DNA of 64,000 nt from Azorinus chamasolen (lineage: Eukaryota; Mollusca; Bivalvia; Cardiida; Solecurtidae). Of the stretch, positions 41,086 to 50,735 are shown piece by piece. Numbering within the stretch: the stretch's first letter is position 1; each line of letters starts with the position of its first letter. A program made the translations under genes and the position numbers. The notes under the pieces are model-generated. The model was not told the DNA's origin, did not search any database, and worked only from the letters and a program-made list of their open reading frames with translations. The stretch covers positions 31,314,006-31,378,005 of the forward strand of contig OY755244.1 of assembly GCA_963576725.1 (NCBI GenBank), written 5' to 3'.

Positions 41086-41215
41086 CCCTTCCCCACATAC
41101 AAACACTTTTTCATGACTTTGCAAACAGAAAAGACCCATATCAGATGGCTCCTGTAGGAGCCTGTAAGTGCTGTCTGACCAGGGTCGACTCTGTTCGCTT
41201 ATGAAATTATAATAT
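41082..41215 (-). mobile_element. MITE A2/B left part supplying the stop-codon context
   Basis: TTAACCCTTCCCCACATACAAAC begins at 41082, so the gene's TAA (41083-41085) is part of the target. The hairpin core GGCTCCTGTAGGAGCC is followed by an extra TGTAAGTGC. The right part is replaced by an F-like CTCATTTGGATGCAAACTG. Confidence 0.75.
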
Positions 41216-41243
41216 ACTTAGTGTCTCATTTGGATGCAAACTG

Positions 41244-41485
41244 ATTAACCCTTTACTCCATAAATACACATTTCTATGCTTTGCAAACAGAGTAGACCTA
41301 GATCAGACAGCTCCTATAGGAGCCATCTGATCAGGGTCTGCTCTGTGTGCTTATAAAATAAGATAGATCTAATTCTACAGAATCTGTCTTGATGAAAATG
41401 CCCTTATTTCTTAGTGCGATGATTACAAAAATTAAAAATTCATTTAATTAATATTCACGATGTCATTATTTCTGTAAAGGGTTAA
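41244..41485 (-). mobile_element. MITE A
   Basis: TTAACCCTTTACTCCATAAATA at the left and TTTCTGTAAAGGGTTAA at the right. The core is AGCTCCTATAGGAGCC. It probably lies in the 3' UTR of the gene. Confidence 0.85.
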
Positions 41486-41632
41486 AAAGTATTCCCAAAC
41501 TTGCCTGTGTCATGCTAAAGGGTATCTGTGTGTAGTGTCATTAATTAAATTTTATATTCATGTGATTTATGAATTTATATTTCATTGTTTCTTGCAAGTA
41601 TAAGCTTCAACTGACAGTTTGTTCATTTTTTA

Positions 41633-42062
41633 ACTCACCTGGTACAATTTAGTGCTAAGGTAAGGCTTACCTTTGGGACTGTCCTGTGTCAATCATCCAT
41701 TGTCAAAATTTTCTTTTAACGACATCTCCTAAACCACAGACTGAATTTTCACCAAATTTCAAAGGAATAATCTGCAGTTGACCCTCTACCAGATTTGTAT
41801 AAGCAAACAGAGCAGACCCTGATCTGGGTCTGGGTCGTCTTTGTTTCCTATAGGTGTGAACATGCATTTTTAGGAGGGAAAGAGTTAAATGATATGTTCT
41901 CTTAAACTGCTGGATGGAATTTGATCAAACTTTATAGGAATGATCCAAAGCTGATTATCTATCAAAGTGAAATATGTGACCTGCATGAACAAGTTTAGTA
42001 TGTACATAATAGGTCTTGGCCTATGAACCAAGTGAGTGATACATGAACAGCATGGCCCTCGA
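41633..42062 (+). mobile_element. HINE-like element, degenerate, with A fragment inside
   Basis: ACTCACCTGGTACAATTTAGTGC at the left and AACCAAGTGAGTGATACATGA ... CATGGCCCTCGAT at the right resemble the ends of 48705-49724. The 3' hairpin has decayed. Confidence 0.5.
41793..41889 (+). mobile_element. MITE A right half inside HINE
   Basis: ATAAGCAAACAGAGCAGACCC, a shortened loop, and TTTTTAGGAGGGAAAGAGTTAA. Confidence 0.6.
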
Positions 42063-42248
42063 TATAAGTACATGTAGTATGCTTGTCAAGATGTCTTTGT
42101 GAATCTGTCTATCAGGTGTGGGTTAGTAAACAATACTGTGAAAAAGTAGCTTGGACAGGAAACAGAAACAATGACTATAATTCTATAACCTTTACTTGAT
42201 GAATATTCATGTCACTACTCCTATTATCAATTGCTTTAATTGTTGTAT

Positions 42249-42440
42249 TAACCCTTCGCTTGCTATTCACGTCAATATACCTACCTGTAACAAGTTGATT
42301 GTGCAACCAGTGCACTCCACAACAGTGATTGCATAGCGAAATACTTGTACACAGTGAAGATATATGTAATTATACAACAGGGCATTGGTAAAGAAGGAGA
42401 AATGTATTTCAAAATTCAGCAAGAGATTAGGGTGAAAAAC
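42249..42440. mobile_element. TTAA element with CCCTTCGCTTGCT ends
   Basis: TTAACCCTTCGCTTGCTATTC at the left and CAGCAAGAGATTAGGGTG at the right. Inner bases include GTGCAACCAGTGCAC. Only one copy was found with confidence in this window. Confidence 0.45.
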
Positions 42441-42472
42441 ATGGCACAAGGAAATTTATTTGCCACAGCAAT

Positions 42473-42629
42473 TACAGTAAAACCTCTCTATAACTGCCAC
42501 TAAATTGTGTTAATTAGTTAGTATTTAGGAGCGTTCTGTTTTACTTTCACCTTGCTTTAAGTAGCCACCTGCCTTCAACACAAAATACTTGATGTAATTT
42601 AGTGGCCGTTATAGAGAGGTTTTACTGTA
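42473..42629. mobile_element. MITE D, left arm shortened to the core
   Basis: TACAGTAAAACCTCTCTATAAC to GTTAGTATTT joins directly to AGGAGCGTTCTGTTTTAC. The right side is intact to GAGGTTTTACTGTA. The left inner arm is missing up to the centre. Confidence 0.85.
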
Positions 42630-42766
42630 GCAGAAAATCAGGTCAATAACATATAAGCAAACAGAGCAGACCCTGATCAGACAGCTCTTATAGGGGGGTT
42701 TCTGATCTCGGGGTATTAACTCTGTTTGCAAAAGCATGAATAAGAGTTTCTGTATCAGGTAAAAGG

Positions 42767-43002
42767 TTAACCATTTACTCCATAAATGTGCCTTTTAACG
42801 CTTTTGCAAACAGAGTAAACCCAGATCAGAGGTTCCTGTAGGAGCCATCTGATCAGGGTCTGCTCTGTTTGGTTATGTTATAATATAGACTTTAGTCTAC
42901 AGTGTCTGCCAGGCCCCAAAAAACTGTGAATTTGCCATTGTAAAAATATAGAAAATTTATATTTATGATGTCATTATAAATATTCATGGAGTAAAGGGTT
43001 AA
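42767..43002 (-). mobile_element. MITE A
   Basis: TTAACCATTTACTCCATAAAT at the left and ATTCATGGAGTAAAGGGTTAA at the right. The core is GTTCCTGTAGGAGCC. Confidence 0.85.
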
Positions 43003-43174
43003 GGAATGTCAGACTTCAAGGTTATGTTTTTTTTTTATTTTTGCAGTTTTAGAATTATGAGTGTGTACATAGTCATATGATAACCAGTTTGTTAGGGGTA
43101 AATGGTTTGTGTAATATTTATTGTTGTTATGAGCAGCTATCAAAACTGGTGTGTAGGTCACAGTAGCAATGGTG

Positions 43175-43407
43175 TTAACCCATACCCTCATACACTATTT
43201 TTAGACCCTGCCTCTTTAAAAAAAATACCAAAAAGTAGCATTAACCATAGAAAAGGAAAAGTTTAGAGTTGTATAATTTAGAAACCATTGCGATAAAAAG
43301 AGCATTTGCTCCTATGGAGCAAATGCTCCATTTATCACAATGGTTTCTGTGTAAAAAGTGACTTTTGCAGCGGCAACAAAACACATCAATATGAGGGAAT
43401 GTGTTAA
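43175..43407 (-). mobile_element. MITE C
   Basis: TTAACCCATACCCTCATACAC at the left and ATATGAGGGAATGTGTTAA at the right. The core is TTTGCTCCTATGGAGCAAA, one base shorter than usual. Confidence 0.85.
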
Positions 43408-43535
43408 ATGACACTCTTGTGTTGTTATGTAGAACTATTTTATTGCAATACATTAATACTTTTGAGATTTTAACACATTTGCATATCATGAATATGCATT
43501 TTATGGTCTCCAGAGACAAACAAGGGATACACATG

Positions 43536-43741
43536 TACAGTAGAACCATTAGTGTCCATATGTTGACTGAAAACAGGAATCTTAAAGTCCAGCCAGTTAC
43601 TTAATACAGAGCAAAAGTAATGCAGAAAGCTTCTATAGGATCTTTCTGCATTACTTTTGAACTGCATTAAGCTACCCCCTGCCTTACAGACCCATAAATT
43701 GACCTCTTTATGATGGTTGCTTAACACAGGTTTGACTACTG
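43536..43741. mobile_element. MITE D variant
   Basis: TACAGTAGAACCATTAGTGTCC at the left and CACAGGTTTGACTACTG at the right. The arms are CAAAAGTAATGCAGAAAG / CTTTCTGCATTACTTTTG and the core is AGCTTCTATAGGATCT. Confidence 0.75.
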
Positions 43742-44162
43742 CTTTTGTCCTTCTTGCTACCAGTCAATTGCAGAAGTAAGATCAGGAACCAGTCTTCATA
43801 GTTTGAACATTATGTTTTTGCAGTTTCATGCAAAAACAAATAAACCATAGAACCAATTATTATAATTAATACTAGGTATTATACATGCATTCTAGAGAAA
43901 AACTGGACCAGGATTTTTACTGAGGCCAGTTACAGTAATGCCCCACGTCCTCACAACATTATGCTGCATGTTTGAAAACTCAAATCTCATGAGTAAGCAC
44001 ATTAACATTAGCCACAATGTAGACTTAGTGTTTGACAGGCTCATTTCTCTTTATCCCATAATCATGCATTAAAATCAAATATTTCATTTTTTATACAGAT
44101 TTTTATGTATACATTTCATTAAATGTTGATACATGTAAAAAAAACTATTTAGTTTACTTTCC
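43742..44162. other. No gene recognised
   Basis: AT-rich unique DNA without repeats or ORFs I can place. Confidence 0.3.
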
Positions 44163-44410
44163 TTAACCCTTTCCCTCATTGGAATGCTTTTTCATACCTT
44201 TGCAAACAGAGTAGACCCTGATCAGCTGGCTTCTGAATGAGCCATCTGACCAGGGTCTGCTCTGTCTGCTTATGGAAAATATAGATCTGATTCTACAGTT
44301 TCTGAAATGTCCAAAACAATCCTTGTTCATTGGCCATTATAATAATTCATTTAATGAATTTTCATGAAGTTAGAAATTCTTATATAAATATTCATGAGGG
44401 AAAGGGTTAA
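44163..44410 (-). mobile_element. MITE A2
   Basis: TTAACCCTTTCCCTCATTGG at the left and TTCATGAGGGAAAGGGTTAA at the right. The core is decayed (GGCTTCTGAATGAGCC). Confidence 0.8.
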
Positions 44411-44561
44411 AAAAAAAGAAGAATGACTGACATTAGTTGATGTAGCTTTATGTAGCAAATCAAAATCAAAATAATTTATCAATATACAGTAGATAACAAA
44501 GCCATAAATAAAGGGACCCATTTCAGATACTAATCTTGACATTCCTTCACTAAACCCTATA

Positions 44562-44825
44562 TTAACCCTTTCCTTCATATAAATGCTTTTTCAAGCCATG
44601 GCAAACGGAGCAGACCCAGATCAGACGGCTCCTATAGAAGCCGTCTGACCTGGGTCTGCTTTGTTTGATGATACATTTACAATAGACCTGACTCTACAGT
44701 TTCTGCTAATACCAGCAATCATATGTACAAATGTACTTATATACATGTACCATTATAAAAGCTCAGCGAATAAATATTCATGAGGTCGTTATTACTTACA
44801 GTACATGAATATTCAGCAGGTTAGC
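44562..44825 (-). mobile_element. MITE A2
   Basis: TTAACCCTTTCCTTCATATAA at the left, ending AATATTCAGCAGGTTA. The arms are nearly symmetric (AGCAGACCCAGATCAG / TGACCTGGGTCTGCT) and the core is GGCTCCTATAGAAGCC. Confidence 0.75.
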
Positions 44826-45046
44826 CCTTGACCTGCTGTGAAAAAATAATGCCTACTCAGAATGGGATTTGGTGCAATTTTGACATTTTCTGATTCTATC
44901 AAGGTTCCAATAAACTGTTGAATGGGTGTCAGGCAGCTTGAACCCTGGAGAGACCCTGAATTACTCAGCGAATTACTCGGTGTCTCATCTGGAGCCAAAC
45001 TGTTGGCTAATGCGAGGAAAGTCGAGATTAGTGGGATAAAGGTTAA
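44822..45046 (-). mobile_element. MITE F-like, diverged
   Basis: CCTTGACCTGCTGTGAAAA at the left and AGTGGGATAAAGGTTAA at the right. GAGACCCTGAATTACTC and CTCATCTGGAGCCAAACTG recall the F hairpin. Confidence 0.45.
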
Positions 45047-45059
45047 GACCATTCATTAG

Positions 45060-45115
45060 ATTTGTTGGGAAGAGTTGTCACAACATTATAGAGTTTGGTG
45101 GAGAAATAAAGAAAT
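45060..45115. mobile_element. MITE G right-arm fragment
   Basis: GTTGTCACAACATTATAGAGTTTGGTGGAGAAATAAAG. Only one arm is present. Confidence 0.45.
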
Positions 45116-45178
45116 TATTCTTCAAAGAGTTTAAATCTACATTATCTATGTCACTTTGAATGTAAGTACATGTAGATA

Positions 45179-45494
45179 TTAACCCTTTACTCCATAAATA
45201 TTCATGTAAACAATAATGACATCATGAATATTGATTAGATTTAGTCCATATATATATACACCTTTCTATGCCTTTGCAAACACAGTAAACCAAGATCAGA
45301 CAGTTCCTGTAGCTGCCGTTTGATCAGGGTCGGCTCTGTTTGCATTTAAAATAATACAGATATGATTCTACACTTTCTATTATGGCCAAAAATTCCTGTG
45401 TCTATGACTTTGTGCCATTATAAAAAATTATCTACGGTAATTAATTTTCAGATGTCATTTTTTTTTTCATGAACATTCATGGCCTAAAGGGTAA
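45179..45494. mobile_element. A/A inverted chimera
   Basis: The left 60 bp is an A left end (TTAACCCTTTACTCCATAAATA to GATTAGATTTAGTCCATATA). The rest is an A in opposite orientation with its own hairpin (core GTTCCTGTAGCTGCC) and a GGCCTAAAGGGTAA end. Confidence 0.55.
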
Positions 45495-45497
45495 ACA

Positions 45498-45568
45498 TGG
45501 AAATCTTTTACCAAGACAGGGGGCCATCTGATCTGGGTCTACTATGTCTAAAATGGGATAAAGGATTA
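45498..45568 (+). mobile_element. MITE A right-end fragment
   Basis: GCCATCTGATCTGGGTCTACT then AATGGGATAAAGGATTA. Confidence 0.4.
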
Positions 45569-45645
45569 GGAACTTTTATGTTCAAATCAAATGAGTGACT
45601 TTAGTTTGTGTAGTTACTATAGCAGATTAAAATAAAACTTAACCA

Positions 45646-45926
45646 ACCCTTTCCCTGTTGAATATTCATGTTAGAGATAATGTTGTCATGAATATTTATG
45701 AGCTGAATTTTTACAATGACATGTACACAGGACTGTTTGGTACTGGTAGAATCTGTAGTCAGGTCTATTATGATTTCATAAGCAAACAAAACATCTCTTT
45801 GTTTATGAAATAATATAGTTTCAGTCATGGTCAAATACTCTTGTTCATATGTCATTATAATAATTATCTAATTGATATTCATCATCATTATTTCTTATAT
45901 GAATATTCATGGAGTAAAGGGTTAAC
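45646..45926. mobile_element. A2/A chimera forming a whole-element palindrome
   Basis: The left half is A2 (CAACCCTTTCCCTGTTGAATA to CATAAGCAAACAAAAC). The right half is A reversed (CTTTGTTTATGAAATAATATAG to ATTCATGGAGTAAAGGGTTAA). The original hairpin is nearly gone, and the two bodies now face each other as long inverted repeats. Confidence 0.65.
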
Positions 45927-46059
45927 CATACAGTGTGTATAACATCAGATAATACCATTATTTGTTTTTCATTATCTCCCAGAAGTAATATAAAGATGTA
46001 GTGCAATATTATATTTAGTAGAATAGAAATGATTTTAAAGATTTTAACATCTTCTCTTA

Positions 46060-46309
46060 TTAACCCTTTCCCTATTATAGCCGTGTTTTCACACATTTGC
46101 AAACAGAGTAGACCCAGATCAGACGGCTCCTAGAGGAGCCGTCTGATCAGGGTCTGCTCTGTTTGCTAAAGGAATTTGATAGATCTGTTCCTTTACTTTC
46201 TAAAATAGCTATAATGGTCTACCTTCCACATTTAGATACAACTACGTTGGCCATGAATATTCAGTAGGTATTGAAATTTGAAATAAACGTAGAATAGGGA
46301 AAGGGTTAA
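46060..46309 (-). mobile_element. MITE B
   Basis: TTAACCCTTTCCCTATTATAGC at the left and GAATAGGGAAAGGGTTAA at the right. It has the perfect core ACGGCTCCTAGAGGAGCCGT, where the usual central TATA is TAGA. Confidence 0.9.
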
Positions 46310-46425
46310 AGAAATAATTTAATAAAAAAAATCCATTAAAAAGTTTACATTATGAAAATCAGGTAATAAATAATCATGACGTCATCTTCTCTTGAAAGGA
46401 ATATAGAACAGGGAAAGGGTTGAAC
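46310..46425 (-). mobile_element. MITE A2/B end fragment
   Basis: ATTATGAAAATCAGGTAATAA and GAACAGGGAAAGGGTTGAA. Only the right end is preserved. Confidence 0.45.
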
Positions 46426-46631
46426 TGATTTCATAGACCTATTGTGGCAGATATATAAGGGCTTATTCATAGTGTAATGCCATATATGAAGCTAAGCGGA
46501 AGTTAATCATGCAAGCAATATATTATACATTGGAACTGTCACCATATAAACTGCAAAGTTTGACAAGCTTCAAAATGTCAGTGTCATCGTTTCAAAATGC
46601 TGAATTAGACTTTGACATTATTTTTCTTGTA

Positions 46632-46847
46632 TTAACTCTTTCAATGCTGATTTTTTTTATATGGACTATTCTAAAACTTAAAAAAAATCATACTTATCAT
46701 GTATATTCAGGGGTATTTTTTGAGAAAAAAGTAACACAACAAACAGTACAGACCCTGATGAGAGGGATTCTCTAAGAGCTGTCTTATCTGGGTCTTCATT
46801 GTGAGCAAAGGACATTAGTGACTTGTGTCCTGCACTGAAAGGGTTAA
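46632..46847 (+). mobile_element. MITE E
   Basis: TTAACTCTTTCAATGCTGATT at the left and GCACTGAAAGGGTTAA at the right. The arms are CAGTACAGACCCTGATGAGA / CTTATCTGGGTCTTCATTG and the core is GATTCTCTAAGAGC. Confidence 0.8.
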
Positions 46848-47041
46848 AATTCCTTTATGCTTCAGATTTCTTGTTCTAAAATTGTATACCGATATTGTTG
46901 TTTTTTCTTTTATTATTACGAAAGATGACTTATATTGTGGGAGAATGAATAAAGCTTTATTTTTATTTCTTCTCAAGAGTCAATCTTTAATTTTCCTGAA
47001 TTTCTTGACCTGGGCCTTTTCAATGATATTGATTGATTATA

Positions 47042-47074
47042 CCCCCCCCCCCCCACACACACACACACACACAC
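47042..47074. repeat. C run and (AC)n
   Basis: Thirteen C followed by about ten AC units. Confidence 0.95.
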
Positions 47075-47084
47075 ACCAAAGTGT

Positions 47085-47429
47085 TGGGAGGGTAAACTGG
47101 AATTCCGTCTGTAGACGGAATTTTGTTCGGAGCTTTACTCTGCCATCCTTCAACAGAACATTTTTAAATTATGCAGTATTGTTATTCACCATCTGAATTT
47201 ATGCACCTGCGATTGCAGTTTTGATTTGTCATTTGCAATTTAATTATCTCCCTTTTGGTAATTTTAGTCCCGAGTTTTACTCTGTCATGGCTCAACAGAA
47301 CACCATCTGAATTTGTGCACCTGTAATTAGACTTTTGATTTGTCACTTCCTTCTTGAATTATCTCACTTTTTGTAATTTTAACACATGAAACATTGTCCG
47401 CAGCTTTATTCTGCCTTGCCACAGAATTT
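47085..47429 (+). repeat. Two to three diverged tandem units of about 160 bp
   Basis: Shared words: GGAGCTTTACTCTGCCATCC / GAGTTTTACTCTGTCATGGC, CACCATCTGAATTT(A/G)TGCACC and GACTTTTGATTTGTCA. Probably part of a Helitron-like element to the right, but this is unproven. Confidence 0.5.
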
Positions 47430-49910
47430 TTATGCCCCCCTGACGACAGTGCATCACCTGTCCGTCCATCCGTCCGTCACGCTTTGATATAAAGTGTTAT
47501 ATGTCAGTAATTTCTACTTATACACACGAAACTTTACATACACATAATTCATCATCTGTGTTATTTTTTGGCACCCCACCCATTCTGCCGCAAGCCCAAG
47601 GTCAAGGTCAAATGACTTGGAAATTTTATGTGCAGTTGGTTGTCACATTTACGTGCAGTTGGTTGTCACATTTTTTCCATTGTCTTATTTCTCCCTAACC
47701 ACTGTAGCTATTGCCATGGAATTGCATATATACATTAAACACCATCCATACTTTTATTGCACAACAAACCCATGCTGCCTGCTAGCCCAATGTCAAGGTC
47801 AAATGACTTAGGAATTACTGGAAATTTATGTGCAGTTGGTTGTCACATTTACGTGCAGTTGATTGTCAGTTTTTTCATCGTCTTAAATCTCCGTAACCAC
47901 TGTAGCTATTTGCATGGAATTGCATGTATATGTATACACACTAAATACCATCTTTACTTTTATTGCACACCCAACCAATGCTGTCCACAAGCCCAATGTC
48001 AAGGTCAAATGACTTAGGAATTTTATGTGCACTTGGTTGTCTTATTTTTTTCATTGTCTTATATCTCCCTAACCATTGAGCTATGGCCACGAAATTGCAT
48101 ATACACATTAAACACCATCCATACTTTCATTGCACACCCAGCCCAGGCTGCCTGTAAGCCAAAGGTCAAGGTCAAATGACTTAGGAATTTTACTTGCAGT
48201 TGGTTGTCTATAGCTATTTGCATGGAATTGCATATACACATTAAAGACCATCCATACTTTCATCACGCACCCAGCCTAGGCTGCCTGCAAGCCCAAGGTC
48301 AAATGACTTGGATATTTTACATGCAGTTGGTTGTCCCATTTTTTTCATCGTCTTATATCTCTTTAACCACTGTAGCTATTAGCATGGAATTGTATACATG
48401 TATACACATTAAATACCATCTATACTTTAATTGCACAACCAACCCATGCTGCCCGCAAGCCCACTGGCAAGGTCAAATGACTTGGAAATTTTACATGCAG
48501 TTGGTTGTCACATTTACGTGCAGCATATTGTCAGTTTTTTCATCGTCTTATATTTCCCTAACCACTAGCTATTTGCATGGAATTGCATATACAAATTAAA
48601 TACCATCTATACTTTCATTGCACACCCAACCCATGCTGTCCGCAAGCCCAATGTAAAGGTCAAATGACTTAGGAATTTTATGTGCACTTGGTTGTCTTAT
48701 TTTTAGCTCACCTGGCACAAAGTGCCAGGTGAGGTATTGTGAGATGGCAGTGTCCGGTGTCCATGGTCGTGCGTATGTGCATAGTCAACAATTTACTTAA
48801 ACATCTTCTCTGAAACCACAGTTTTTCATTGGAAATTTTTTAAAAATCTTCTTCTCTGAAATGGTAGTCATTTCATATTTGGTATGTAGCATTATCTAAT
48901 GGTCCTCTATAAAGATTGTTCAAATTATGACCCCCGGATCAAAAATGGCCCCGCCCCGGGGCTTATCAGTTTTTCATAGGATTTTTTTTAAAAATCTTCT
49001 TCTCTGAAACCATAAGGCCTAGATCTTTGATATTTGGTATGTAGCATCATCTAATGGTCCTCTACAAAGATTGTTCAAATTACGACCCCTGGACCAAAAA
49101 TGGCCCCGCCCCAGGGCTTAACAGTTTTTCGTAGGAAAATCTTTAAAAATCTTCTTTTCTGAAACCGTAAGTCCTAGACTTTTGATATTTGGTATGTAGC
49201 ATCATCTAATGGCCCTCTACAAAGATTATTCAAATCATGACCCCCGGACCAAATATGGCACGCCCCGGGGCTTATCAGTTTTTCATAGGAAAATCTTTAA
49301 AAATCTTCTTCTCCAAAACTGTAAAGCCTAAACCTTTGATATTTGGTATGTAGCATCATCTAATGATTGTTCAAATTGTTATCCCCAGGGCCAAAAGTGG
49401 TCCCGCCCCATGGCTTATCAGTTTTTTATAGGTAAATTTTTTAAAAATCTTATTTTCCGAAACTGTAAGGCCTAGCCATTTGAAATTTGGTATGTAGTAT
49501 CATCTAATGGTTTTCTACCAAGATTGTTCAAATGACTCCAGGACCAAAATTGCCCCGCCCCTGGCATCATCTAAAGTTCTTTTATTAAGATTGTTCAAAT
49601 TTTAACCTCCAGGCCTAAAATTATGGCCCCAATCTGAAGCTGACTTATTTTTACATTGAAATACAGTGTATGCATAAGTCTATAGTAACCAGGTGAGCAA
49701 TTTAGGGCCATCATGGCCCTCTTGTTTCATTGTCTTATATCTCCTTAACCACTGTAGCTATGGCCACTGAATTGCATATACACATTAAACACCATCCATA
49801 CTTTCATTGTGCACCCGGCCCAGGCTGTCTGTAAGCCAAAGGTCAAGGTCAAATGACTTTTACGTGCAGTTGGAGGAGGAGGTATTAATCACCTTTAGTG
49901 ATAGTTCTAG
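47430..49910 (+). mobile_element. Helitron-like element with about 240-bp tandem units
   Basis: Starts TATGCCCCCCTGACGACAG with CCGTCCATCCGTCCGTC. It carries about seven diverged units, each with CAAGGTCAAATGACTT, TGTGCAGTTGGTTGTC, ATCTCCCTAACCACTGTAGC and GCATATACACATTAAACACC. It ends in the hairpin ATCACctttaGTGAT followed by AGTTCTAG and T. The last copy is split by the HINE at 48705-49724. No Rep/helicase gene. Confidence 0.6.
48705..49724 (+). mobile_element. HINE (Helentron-type) inserted in the Helitron-like element
   Basis: Subterminal inverted repeats GCTCACCTGG / CCAGGTGAGC. The 5' end has a 12-bp-stem hairpin CTCACCTGGCAC-aaa-GTGCCAGGTGAG. The 3' end has the hairpin GGGCCATcATGGCCC then TCTTG. 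It sits between two T of a T run (TCTTATTTTT / TTCATTGTC), as Helentrons do. Inside are four to five diverged units of about 170 bp with GATATTTGGTATGTAGCATC and CCCGCCCCGGGGCTTATCAG. Confidence 0.75.
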
Positions 49911-49922
49911 TTATATTTAAAA

Positions 49923-50143
49923 TTAACCCTTTACCCCATAAATATGCCTTTTACAGAGTAGACTCAGATCAGATGGCTCCTGTCTGATCAGGGTCTGCTC
50001 TGTTTGCTTATGAAATAATATAGATATGATTCTAGTTTCTGCCATGGCCAAAATTTCCTGAGTCAAATTTATATTATAACGGTTATTCTACTAAATATAC
50101 ATACATTATTTCTTACATGAATATTCATGGAGAACAAGGTTAA
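49923..50143 (-). mobile_element. MITE A, arm-shortened
   Basis: TTAACCCTTTACCCCATAAATA at the left and ATTCATGGAGAACAAGGTTAA at the right. The core is cut: GGCTCCTGTCTGATCAGG has lost the second half of the centre. Confidence 0.8.
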
Positions 50144-50489
50144 AACACATTTTATTTTTGACGAATTCAAACCTTGTACCATTTATGTTCATGCATGTAA
50201 ACACAGCTGTTTACAAGAGCCATGTGCGCCAACACTCGTCTGATTTGGTGCTTGTCCACTGCATACACTTCTCCTTAAAGAAATCTACCAACATATGAAG
50301 TTTCAAGCTGATACCTCTTATACCTTTTGATTAATCAGTTAAAAATTTTGCACGCCGACAATGCCAAAGCCTACGACCCAGATATCACAATAGCTTTACT
50401 TTTTTCTTCGAAAATAGACGAGCTAATAAAAGGAATATTGTGGAAATTGAGAAAATATGTTCTTTTATTTTTTTCATTATGCTGGTACT

Positions 50490-50565
50490 CAATAGAATTG
50501 CTTCTCCATTGTGGTTCTGATGAATACCAGCAAGATAGAGTTTGGTGGAGAAAGAAGGGATTTGG
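50490..50565. mobile_element. MITE G variant
   Basis: GCTGGTACTCAATAGAATTGC / GGTTCTGATGAATACCAGC arms, then AGATAGAGTTTGGTGGAGAAAG. Related pieces lie near 13160-13345 and 14870-14940. Confidence 0.5.
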
Positions 50566-50599
50566 ATAGATCAGTACTCCTCTTATCTGCTGTTCTGCA

Positions 50600-50735
50600 T
50601 TAACCAATTCCCTTATTTGATGCCTTTTGACCCATTCCCTAATATTGATGCCTTTTGACCCATTCCCTAATATTGATGCCTTTTGACCCATTCCCTCATA
50701 CTGACGCCTTTTGACCCATTCCCTCCAATTGACAC
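50600..50735. repeat. About 28-bp tandem repeats of a MITE C terminus
   Basis: Five copies of the C end; internal copies are nearly identical, the outer ones diverged. Confidence 0.85.

Larger units (their letters stand above)
42186..42770 (+). mobile_element. MITE A2 carrying two nested elements
   Basis: Pieces: 42186-42252 (ACCTTTACTTGATGAATATTC), 42441-42472 (ATGGCACAAGGAAATTTATTTG) and 42630-42770 (AGCAAACAGAGCAGACCC to TATCAGGTAAAAGGTTAA). The gaps are filled by a TTAA element and a D element. Confidence 0.55.

Noticed and set aside
40545..40987. Alternative frames within exon 7 on both strands
   Set aside because: The main frame continues the spliced gene with correct phase and runs to a stop. 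The others do not connect to any exon.
47501..48599. Series of 60-130-codon plus-strand frames with similar sequences
   Set aside because: They are tandem units of the Helitron-like element. Similarity is due to DNA repeats, not a protein repeat family.
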